From: Mesostigma viride
Taxonomy: Eukaryota > Streptophyta > Mesostigmatophyceae > Mesostigmatales > Mesostigmataceae
Direction: 5' to 3'
Assembly: GCA_009746045.1 (NCBI GenBank)
Contig: RPFO01001137.1
Location: 21,001-85,000, forward strand
DNA: 64,000 bases
Shown: one piece after another, positions 36,601-48,300 of the stretch
Position numbering within the stretch: position 1 is the stretch's first letter
Layout of the letters: every line of letters starts with the position of its first letter
Made by a program: the position numbers and the translations under genes
Notes under the pieces: model-generated
Databases searched by the model: none
Told to the model about the DNA's origin: nothing
What the model saw: only the letters and a program-made list of their open reading frames with translations

Positions 36601-39392
36601 GCCATAGGATTGACTTGTTCTGTGCATCTTGAGTGGCTTTGTGGCGACCTTGTGATGCCGATGGGTCATCGCTTGGAAAGCAACGAGGCACAACCTGTAA
36701 TGAATGCAACAATGCGTCCATGCCATTTCCATGGCACCCTGGGGTCAGGTACCTGTTTCTGTTTTGATGGAAGGCCTTCGTGGTTGTCGGGGGGGTGGGG
36801 GGGATGAGCAGGAAGGGGAGGCGCCCCTGCATTATGCTGCCGAGTATGGCCAAGAGGAAGTGCTTTCTCTTCTGCTCTCGGCGGGAGCTGAAGTGGACCC
36901 CTTAAACAAGGTCAGCCTTTCTCCCAGCGCAATCATTTTCTTGCAAATGCTCTGATGGCGTGTTTGTGCAGCTGTAGCAGACATTCCCACATGGATGCCC
37001 TAGCTGGCTTCAGCCCACGTGTAGCGCTGCTTGGCACTCAGTGTTACTGTACATACCTTGCTGTAACCGGACATACCTTGCTGCACATGTGGTTAAATGT
37101 GTCGGCTCCTCACTGAGTCGTACATCCGTGGGTTATTTATATCAATGCGCTGGTCGTACATGGCAGCATAGCGCAGGCAATACAGTGCACGCAACACAGA
37201 CAGCTGTGCAATAGCGCAGTGCCACAGCCGTGGGCAATAGGTAGTCCCAATGAGCAATGCCCGCTCCCTCTTTTCGATGCTCTGAACACAGACAATCATT
37301 TGATCTTTTATTGCCCATGGGCCTACCGCCTCATTGAGAGATCGATACGTGTACCGGTGTCATGAGTGTGCCATGGTATACAATACCAACTTGTCACCTA
37401 GTCGGTTGGGGACTGCTTCATTATTTGTATCGTGTGTTACCAAGGCAAACTGACGAGGCAGCCCGAGAACGTATTGTTTGCTCGGCATCGTAATTGACCC
37501 AGTGCTAAAATAAATCCCTGGATTAACTGGCCATGTGTAATGTGAAGTCTCCTGGAGCATCGTACCACCTAATGAGATCTACTATCCGCTCCTGGGTTTC
37601 GTTTCTCTGTGCCTTTGTACGACCTCTCTTCTTGCCTGTTTCCGTGCCCCGGCTCTGTGCCCGTTTTCATGTGCCTCCTGTTGTATCTTCCCACAGCTCT
37701 CCTAACAACTTCTCCTAATAGAGTTTCCCAGATCATTTCCTCACAAACCTTGTTCTTTGTGTTCCTTTGTCCCTATTTCGTTCGTCACCAGAACGGCAAC
37801 ACCCCTCTGCTTAAGGCCGCACGCAACGGCCACACCGAGTGCATACGCGCGCTGCTTGATGGTGGGGCGAACCCGCTGCACCAGGAGCAGTGGGTGCGTG
37901 TGATTTCTAGCTCAATCCTGCACGCTGCGTTGGCCTTTTTCAGTGCTGCACTAGAGCAGCATTAGTGCTGGACGTGTGTCAGTGCTAATTAAACCCGTCT
38001 GACTCACTAGTGCCACTGGCATCAATGCCACTCTGCATTTTCCCCCTCGTCAAGGTGCTCTCAGATCGTCTCCATGAATGGTTCAGGTCTACCAGCCGCT
38101 CACTACTCTAAACCAGCAGAACTTTGAACTTTGTACCTACGCAGAGATTTTTGAAAAGCCATACCTTCAGCTGTTGTTTAATAGTAGTAGATTCATAAGA
38201 AAACCCCCTATCGGCTATTCAAGACCCTCAGACCAGAGTTAGGGTGGCCTTGCGAACCGGTATTAGCAGCTCAGAACTCGTGTGTTGATCATGCAGACAC
38301 CATTGCGCCTTCCAAAAACCGAGAACCATGGTTTTGCAAGGATCGCGTGGAATCCGACTGTTAATTAGTTCATTTATTGATTGACCAAAGAATTAATGTG
38401 GAATCATGACGCTTGCTCCGCTTGACGTTACTGCTGTCAGTCGTGCACCGGCGTGATTCTTGCTGGCCTTGCATCGGCTCGATTTTAACCTTTGGGCACT
38501 GGCTCAATCTGCCTTCCGTCGATGGCAGGGTGGCTGGACGGCACTGCATCTGGCCGCGTACAAGGGACACCTGGCGGTGGCGGAGCTCCTCTTTGAAAGG
38601 GGCGCGTCGAGCTGCCTTGCCGTGCGGGATAAGGTGAGTGCTTGCTTGATGTGTGGCGGGGGGGATGTTTGCGGTATTCCTTGTCGTGCGAGATTAGGTG
38701 AGGGCTCGCCTCGTCCCTGTCGGTTTTCTACTGCGCCCTCCTTCCCTGTGCGGGAGGGGGGTTGGGTTGGGGTTGGGGGCTGGTGGGGAAATTCATGAAG
38801 TCCTCGGGAACTCCTGTGAAGGTGGAGTGGTAGACGATGGGTAACCCACCTGAATGGATGGCTCATTGGCTCGACCCTGTGAGGGGGAGCCTTACGTGTT
38901 TTGCCATCGGCGCATCATCCGCTAGTGTACAACGCACAGGAAGCAGTCGGTCGAAGTGCGAGCCTTAACATCACGTTGTCCTTGCAATTCGTCCTTCCAT
39001 GGACGCGTGTCAGGGGGCATGTCAGGGATCATGTCCGTTGCTGTGATCGACGAAAAGGGCTCCACCAGAATCGGCATTGGGCCCGGTGTCGCATCCACAT
39101 CCGGGGGGCCTTGGGGGGAGCACATGGCGCGCAGGATGGGAAAGACAGCGATTCGTCTATTTGCATTACCTACGGGTGGGGTCAATATGATCATAGAGGT
39201 GCATGGTCCATGGTCCACTGTTACTTGCATGCTGCATGTGCTGTGTGGCAGAACGCGCTAGGAAAAGTCTATTCACAAACAGCTCGTTTCTAATTCCTTG
39301 GCATGCATGTGCTGCGTGGCAGGACGGGCGAACACCGAGGGAGCTGGCGAGGGAAAAGGCGGTCATTGATTTCTTGGATGCACATGCAAACG
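30684..39392 (+). CDS. Ankyrin domain, exons 1-9 (one repeat per exon)
   Basis: Exon 1 (31 codons) is an N-terminal half repeat. Exons 2-8 have 34, 33, 33, 33, 33, 34 and 35 codons, all phase 0 at both ends, and each encodes one whole ankyrin repeat with the xTPLHxAAxxGHxxVVxxLLxxGA pattern. Examples are TPLHKAAREGH in exon 3, SPLHWASWMGH in exon 5, APLHYAAEYGQ in exon 6 and TALHLAAYKGH in exon 8. Exon 9 (70 bp) is the C-terminal cap (TPRELAREKAVIDFL) and ends in phase 1, joining the kinase part. The repeat boundaries coincide with exon boundaries, so repeats could be gained or lost as exons without breaking the frame. Ankyrin domains bind protein partners; which ones cannot be said. Confidence 0.9.
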
Positions 39393-42300
39393 GTACGAGG
39401 GATGACATCGACCTGCAACCTACCTTTCCTCCCCCTCCCCTCCTGTATGCATCATGGCAATTTTTTCTCCACAAGCACCATTCTTCGTGCAAAAATGGAC
39501 CTGGGGAATGGGCTGTTGCTACAGACGTTCTGTGGCCCGTTTCTCAGCTCACTGCCGCTGGCAAACGTGCATGGATTGCCAGTGGCGAGGCAGGGCTGCA
39601 GGGCTTTCATGGTCAGGACAGCTTTTTTTCTGGATGGCATCCGATGTCCAATCGAGGACAGGTCTAGACTCCATTTACCGAAAAGCACCTGCCATCTTGG
39701 CACTAATGGCGACGGTTGTGAATTTCGCATGTCGACAGTTTGCCACGTCATCGCAGCCAATCTTGCTTCCATATGACACCGACATCATACTATCCTGCAT
39801 GCTAGTATATAGCTGATGGTCGCAGGGAGATACGAAAGCACTTCATTTAAAGTCTCCTACAACAAGCTACTTGTGGCAGTTCCTTTCTCTCCATTATTTT
39901 CATCTTTATTCCAATTCAGTAACAAGGTTGCGTTGCTGCTGCTCCATTCTTGCCGTGGACGCAGATTTGCCGGCGGCCCCCCCGGCTCCTGCCAAAGGCA
40001 CGCTCCGCGAATACAGCGCCGCACAGCTGGACGCCGCCACCTCATCGTTTGCCAACAAGGTGTCCGAGGACGCCCTCTTTGAGGTGTGGGAAGGGACGCT
40101 GGACGGCAAGCTGGTGGCGGTCAAGCGGGCCAGGGGGGTCAACTCGCTGGCACAGATGTCCCTGGACAAGGAGGCCCAGGTACTGTGTGTGTGGAGGAAC
40201 TTCTATACATTTTGTTCTTATGACTATCATCCCATCATCAAAAAGACGTACGGAAGCACATGTGCAAGGGCTCATTTAACTGCCAGATTCAACCAATCCA
40301 TGTTCCATGTAGTGCTTATCCATATTATCCTTCCTGGACAAAGATTCCTCTAGAATAGAGCTGGCATTATGAGCCTAATTGCATCAATCCAGATACGTCT
40401 ACAGTAGGTTAAGTGCACCTGCTTTTCTGGGGCGAAGGGACGAGAACAGGGCTGGGGGCAGGGCACAAGGATACCTACGGGATAACCGTTTTGTATCACT
40501 GTGGGAAAACAGAAACGGGAGATGGTGGAGGTGGTTCGGGGGCGGGAAGGAGGGGAAGGGGCGCAGGAGGGAATAAGTAGGCATGGAACCTAAATGTTGG
40601 AATAGTGGCCACGTACTGCAATTAGGCACCAACCTGGACACCATGTGGGAGAGAGGCTTTGCCTGGAAGGCACCTGGAAGACATATGCACTCTGCTTGTG
40701 CGCTGGCCAGTGGAGCTCTGGCAACGTTTGACTGGAAAGTAGTTGTCTATCCTGGCAGTAGATATGTGCCAAATGTGCTTAACATCCCAAACCCTGCTTC
40801 TGCTCCGTTTTTGGGGTAGTGGGTAAACCTGCTCGTATTTGGTAGCCTACTGCCTATTCGCTTTGGACTAATATATTAGAGGACAAGGACTTATTAGGAG
40901 AATTCGCAAAGCTCGGGATACGTTGGGAAATTTCGTGTGACGGCGCTGTTTGTCGTACGACAGTAAAAAGTTTCCAGGCTGAGTGTCGGATGTATTTCGA
41001 GCTTGGTGCTGCGCGATGTTTTTGGGCGTGAGCTACGCCAAGCGTCAACCTTGGCCAACTTGTGGGCCGAATTGTATGCATGACGTATGTGACTACATGG
41101 TCTAGTGTTTGGCATGGTGTATGCCATGATGTGGATTTAATTTCATGTGTGTGGAGTCGCTCCACATGAGCGTGGCGTTAGTAGTATGAGCGCCACGCCG
41201 CGCAAGTGTTTTGGTTTTCACGGTGCTAGTGATTTCGGTACAAAGCCTGAGCCTTAGTAGCCTTGCCCGCCTGGGAAAGAAATCAGTACTGGTAGAGTAC
41301 CCGGCGCGGCGCTACATTTTCAGTCCTTGTGCATGCATGTGTGTGCATGCGCATGTGTGTCTCCATGAATCCGACCATCTAGAACGCGCCGCTACCAATC
41401 GGGCGGCTGTTGTGCGTTGAGTGTTGCGACCTGCCTTTGGCGGCGTAGCATTTAGCCTGGACCTAGCTCCTTTGCAACTCACGCTTATGGCCTTATTTTC
41501 ACGCATTCCAGCATGGGCGTGAACATTAAGCGTCGGCATTTTGTGAATGGATGATGCGTTCCTTTAAAGCATTATTAGTAAACCAAAGATCATTTCCTCC
41601 GATCAGCTGGTTATGGCAAAATGCGACATGGTATCGGGTTGACTGTTTGGGAAGGTTGCTTGTGTTGGGGACGCCCATTTCTTTTGTGCAGGCTCTAGGC
41701 CCTCAGCTTTCACCTTTTGAGCCAAATCTTCTGGATTGCTTCTCCCCCTGGGAGAGGTGCAAGTTTTTTTTGAAGGAGCCATCTGCAGTGGCCTGGGCTG
41801 TGGTCTACTAAGGCTCAGGCTTTGTACCGAAATCACTAGCACCGTGAAAACCAAAACACTTGCGCGGCGTGGCGCTCATACTACTAACGCCACGCCCACG
41901 TGGAGCGATGCCACACACATGAAATTAAATCCACATCATGGCATACACCATGCCAAACACTAGACCGTGTAGTCACATATGTCACGCATGCAATTCGGCC
42001 CACAAGTTGGGCAAGGTTGACGCTTGGCGTAGCTCACGACCAAAAATACCGCGCAGCACCAAGCTCGAAATACAACCGACACTCAGCCTGGAAACTTTAT
42101 ACTGTCGTACGATAAACAGCGCCGTCACACGAAATTTCCCAACGTATCCCGAGCTTTGCGAATTCTCCTAATAAGTCCTTGTCCTCTATACGACAAACAG
42201 CGCCGTCACACGACATTTCCCAAAGTATCCCGAGCTTTACCAACTCTCCTAATAAGTCCTTGTCCTCTATACGACAAACAGCGCCGTCACACGACATTTC

Positions 42301-45300
42301 CCAAAGTATCCCGAGCTTTACCAATTCTCCTAATAAGTCCTTGTCCTCTATACGACAAACAGCGCCGTCACACGAAATTTCCCAAAGTATCCCGAGCTTT
42401 ACAGATTCTCCTAATAAGTCCTTGTCCTCTATACGACAAACAGCACCGTCACACGAAATTTCCCAACGTATCCCGAGCTTTGCGAATTCTCCTAATAATT
42501 CCTTGTCCTCTATACGACAAACAGCGCCGTCACACGAAATTTCCCAAAGTATCCCGAGCTTTACCAACTCTCCTAAAAGTCCTTGTCCTCTAATATATTC
42601 GTCCAAAGCGAATAGGCTACAAAATACGGGCAGTTTTACCCGCTACCCCAAACACTCCCACCTGCCATCATCGTGCCCTATTCAAGACCACATCTTATTC
42701 ATGGCCTAACGTATCAGTATAATCATGGCCTAACTAAGCAGTTTCGTCTCCTGCCATAATAGCTGCCCCCCCTGCATCGCGTCACCTGACCAAACCATCC
42801 TGCCCCTTTCTGGTGTCTTGTCGCCGAACCCCTTTCATCCCATCGTTTCTTTCGCTTGTCGCCCACCCCGTCCTTTGTCCTTATCACATGCTTTCACCCC
42901 CCTGCCCCAGGTCTACGCCCAAGAGGCTGCCCGATCCTGCCCCTATTTGTCGCGGCTCATCGGCAAATGCGTGTCCCCGGACGGCCACATGGCCTCCCTC
43001 GTGTTCGAGCGGACAGCTGGCGCCCGGCCGTTGTCCGATGTGCTGGCGACCGACACAGGCCGGGCTGCACTCCCCTGGTCCGCACGCGTGGCGTCCCTGC
43101 TGCATGCGGCGCGGGGCTTGCAGTGCCTGCACACCGCCGGCAGTGGTCGGGGAGCGGATGGCGCTGATCCCACGGTACGCATGTCCATATACTGTAGTAG
43201 TATGCATACTATATAAACCCTATAGTGGTATGAGTTCCTATTTCGGGCTTCATTCATGTTGCCGATCCCACGGTACGCATGTCCATATACTGTATGCGTA
43301 CTCGATGCACCGCATAGTGGTATTGTAACATCTGTTTGTGCAAGGGCGAATGCTAAAGCCACAGTCAGTAAACCACCTGACGTGTCGGGTGGTTTGACAA
43401 ACGGTCGAATTTGGCCAATGTCTGCTAGTGCAAGGGTTGTATCGAATACTGGACCGAGTATCACCCGAATACCAAATCGAAAACCAAATCGAAAACCAAA
43501 TCGAAAACCAAATATATTTGGATACGGCGGACACAGCGCCGACCCGAATATATTCGAATTCGAATACGGCAAAGGTGATCATGAACAGGATACATTCCAT
43601 TCGAATACGAAAGAACCTGCAGTTAAAGAAACTGTGGCTGAACTGTGGTTCAGCCTGCACTGATTGATATCTACAGAGGAAGTAGTCATGTTAATCAATA
43701 GGTTTTCGTTGCTGGTTATGGATACCAGCACAGAATGCACGAAGCACGTGAGAGCCGTCGCCGAAGGTGCGAGGACACAGGTGCAGGGAAAGTGGTGCTA
43801 CCAAGTGGCAGCGCCCTGCTCGTTATATACTAATTGTATATTTTGTGCCTTGACCAAGTTGCCTCACAAGTATGCTGAGCAATTTAAGCTCCTCTATAAG
43901 CTAATGAGCTCCTCTGTGTGAGTTGAGCTATTCCAGTTTGAGTTTTGAGTTTGGTGACTGTTGGGTGAGAAGAGCTTACATAGAGCTGGGCTCTGTTATG
44001 CTGAGAGCTGTGATGCTCTGAGGGCAGTATTGCTCTGTGTATATATATATGTATATTACCGTGTATTTTATGTGATGCTCTGTCATGCAGCATGATGTTT
44101 GGTTGGGGGTTTGCCCTCAGTCTGAGGTTTGTCTCAACCAAAGGGATTTTATAGGACGGGGTTCGATTCCCTGGGGCTGCTTAGGCGTAGTTTCCCGGAT
44201 TGGCTGGCCCATCAACCTTGCTGGTGAGGTGGCGACAGGTCCCCCTAGTTTTGTCCCAGACAGAGGAAGGGGGTTTGTAATGTGCTTAATATATTTTGTG
44301 ATGTGCTATTTCTCAGTCCATGGTGGGCGCCAGTTCTGATAACTATCAATGTCTACCTGATAAGGTCTTGTGGGTAACTTGTGGGGTTCCAATCAGGAGC
44401 CAGTATGGTGATGATGCCATTTTGGTCATTATTCTGGTCAGCCACACGCTGCTATTCAAACGTTATTGTGGTTCCAGAGACAACGAGCGGTAACAGCCGG
44501 GACGTTAAGACTTCCGATCCTAACAAAACTATACTTTTAGACGAAGCTTGTCCCAAAAAGAATTGCTGCTGCGCTACTTGCAACGCTGACGTACATGTGC
44601 ATATCTGTTTGCACGGAAAAAGGTAAATTTACCTTTTTGTCATTCCGTGCAAACAGATATGCACATGTACGTCAGCGTTGCAAGTAGCGCAGCAACAATT
44701 CTTTTTGGGACAAGCTTCGTCTAAAAGTATAGTTTTGTTAGGATCGGAAGTCTTAACGTCCCGGCTGTTACCGCTCGTTGTCTCTGGAACCACAATAACG
44801 TTTGAATAGCAGCGTGTGGCTGACCAGAATAATGACCAAAATGGCATCATCACCATACTGGCTCCTGATTGGAACCCCACAAGTTACCCACAAGACCTTA
44901 TCAGGTAGACATTGATAGTTATCAGAACTGGCGCCCACCATGGACTGAGAAATAGCACATCACAAAATATATTAAGCACATGACAAACCCTTCCTCTGTC
45001 TGGGACAAAACTAGGGGGACCTGTCGCCACCTCACCAGCAAGGTTGATGGGCCAGCCAATCCGGGAAAATCCGCCTAAGCAGCCCCAGGGAATCGAACCC
45101 TGCCCTATAAAATCCCTTTGGTTGAGACAAACCTCAAACTGAGGACAAACCCCCAACCAACATCATGCTCCATGACTGAGCATTACATAGAATACAGTAT
45201 TATACATATATATACACAGAGCATTACTGCCCTCAGAGCATCACAGCTCTCAGCATAACAGAGCCCAGCTCTATGTTAGCTCTTCTCACCCAACAGTCAC

Positions 45301-48300
45301 CAAACTCAAAGCTCCAACTGGAATTGCTCAACTCACACAGAGGAGCTCATTAGCTTATAGAGGAGCTTAAATTGCTCAGCAGACTTGTGAGGCAACTTGG
45401 TCAAGGCATCAGCAGGATTCTCAGAACCTGGAAGATGTTGGATATCTACCACACCTGCCAACTCCTTCAATAGGAGATAATCAAGATCTTTGCTTCTGGC
45501 CGACTGTCTCTGCACAAACTGGACCATGCCCATGTTATCTGAAAGTATCAAAGTCTCCAACTGAAGAGTATGAGGAGTCACTGAAGCCATAGCTAGCAAC
45601 AGCTCCTTGATGTACAAACTGGACTGAATACCTTCACAAATGGCTCTGCACTCAGAGACATCTGAACTCACAGCAGCCCTCCTTTGAAGAGGATTGTACC
45701 AGGCCACAAGGCTAGGCCTGTGTTGCAGAAGCACAAACAAGCCAGCTGATCTGCCTCTGACCTTAGAAACTTGCCTGCTACTATCCATGGAGCTATCAAC
45801 ATAGATATCCAAGGAAAATGGCAAAGACAAATCAATCCCAGCTAAAGTAATACCAGGAGACTATTAACATGTGCAATAATCTGGGAAGGCTCCTCCAGAA
45901 TTAGCACATCATCAGGGGATCTGCTATGGACCATCATGTCAGGCCCACAAATGCTGCCATACCAGGCCAACTTGCCTTTCAGCTCAGGTGCAATGGATGA
46001 CGTCATGACCTCTGGAACAGATTGAAGAATGGTACTCTTGTAGTCATTGCCCGCCTGCAGCTTAATCAGCCACTGACTCCCCTCCTGAACCAATGTAGCC
46101 TGCATTCCACAGAACGTGACAGCCTCTCCAGGCTTCTGCCACAATTCTTTTCCCAAAGGAAATGCATCATTAATGATGGGCACAAACTGACTCAACCACT
46201 TAGTGGGAGCAATCAAGTGCAAGTCATCACCATGCAGGCTAGCATACACAGGTAAATCATGCCACCTACCCAGCAATAAACATGGGTCCACAGATGACAC
46301 CTTCAACCCACAGTGCTTAGTCAAGAAGTCTTCCAAGGTGAGCCTCCAAATGATGGGACTGGACCTGAGACCTTCTAGACCCTTCAGAATCAGCAGGTAG
46401 CTAGACTGGAGCTCTGCCTGCCAGGCTACAGGAACTGGCACATGAAATGGAGTTTCACAATGCCACACCTGCTGAGCCACACTGGGATCACCCTTCAGAA
46501 ATGCTCTCTTGAAATCTAGCAGAACTGAAGACATATCAGCACCCTGGTTCAGCATACCGACATACAGGCACAATAAAATACGCCATGTATCATGTAGCAT
46601 CCCAGGTGTATACAACTCCTCGCCCAGAAGATCCCCAGTACCACGGTATTCATTAGAACTGGACGCACATGGGGAATAGACACCCCCTACCTCCTTCCGC
46701 TTGATGACGAATCTGAGCTTCAACCGTGTACTGTATGGGGGAACTTCATTCACAGGCTGACAGCAGTCAAACTGCAACCACTCCTCTAGGCCTTGGCAAA
46801 TGCTAGCCTCCAGGCCTCAAACATCAGAGGAGAACTCATTTCCTGGACAAGCTGATCATAGCTAAGAGGAGAATGAGCAGCCAGTGATCTCTTAGTAATA
46901 CCAATACTGCTAGGGTGGAGAGCAGCTGGCATCACAAGACTGGAAGCCACAGGAATCTGATCCTCAGGCCACTGCACATTCTTGATCGCTTTCACAGAAT
47001 TAAATACACTGGCAAGGGAGGTTTTAAAATTGACCAAGGGTATGCTACCCCAGCCAAACTTTCTCAGCTTATCAGATGCCACAACAATTCTAGGAGAGCT
47101 CAGAAAATTTTGACCCAAGATGATAGGGCCATCATAATCTTCAAGCACAAGAAATGTGACATCCTCACCCATGAAGGGTACCAGCACCTCTCCCAATACC
47201 ATAATGTGTGTCCTGCCACTAAAGTCAGACACCCAAGCACAACTAGGCGAAAGCACCTGCCGTTGACCTGTATGTTGAGATCCCATAACAGAAACCTCAG
47301 CATTGGTATCTACCTCTAGGACAGCATCCTCGGACTCCTCCAACTGGCTGAGCTTGGACACCCGAGGTCCTTGCTTGGCTTTTTGCATAGCCAGCACCAC
47401 ATCTTTCAGGCCCACACCTCTATGCTTAGTGAGGCTAGAGGGGACCACATCTGCCTGTCCTAAGGATGGAGAGTTAACCGATCCAGGGGTCTGGCCAGGA
47501 CTTACCCGGGGATTACTTCCAGCTTGAACGTGATGATCAGGGATGACGTCATGACCAACTGGCAAGGTTGTCACATCAGGAGTACTGCCTCTGCTTCAGC
47601 ACCCCTTAGACGTACATATGACCACGACAGACGGTGCACATTCTGGGGAGGATCCTCCATCTTCACCCAGCACTTGTGCCCAGCTAGTTCCACCCTGGTC
47701 ACTACTCCAGGGTGCCAGCTACCACGCTTGCCTGCAAGCTTGGGCTCTTTCCACACAATTACCCTCTGGCCAACAACAGGTTTCAGAACACTCCAGCCCT
47801 TGTCTTTCTGCCTCAACTTGGCAAACTTGAACATAAGGCTATCTTTCCAGGCTTGCTCAACCTCAGTAGGGAGCTCCCGAAGATGCAATGATAATGGAGT
47901 CACAGGGACCTCTCCAACATACATGGATGCCCTGACATTCAATCTGTCCTCAACTGACCTTAACCAGGCCGTCTTGATAATAGCTGGAACCAATCTTGGA
48001 ATCTTCTTCTCCGTCAGCAGAATAGTCTTGAGTTCTCTGATTGTCCTCTCCACCACGCCTTGACTGCCATGGGACTCCCTGTGTACAATAAATAACTCAG
48101 GGAGGTCTTCATTCCCCATGCAGCACTCAAATTCTAAATCACACTGCAGCTGGATCACTGGTTTCATTCTGGATCTGATAGCCTGGAGCCCAGCCACCAA
48201 ACATGGCTTAGACTTGTCTTGCAACAGCTCCAGCACCTTGTACTTGGTGTATCTGTCAACACCAACCAACAAAATCAGTTTCCTGATTTCTTGGATATCA

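Noticed and set aside
42097-42709. Protein repeat of 27 residues on both strands
   Set aside because: The 81-bp DNA period is a multiple of three, so any frame repeats; the array belongs to one arm of a foldback element.
44158-44168. tRNA gene around the B-box
   Set aside because: No acceptor stem, anticodon arm or A-box could be drawn around it, so only the motif is reported.
47524-48063. Plus-strand ORF of 179 codons opposite the integrase
   Set aside because: A shadow of the minus-strand integrase frame with no motif of its own.
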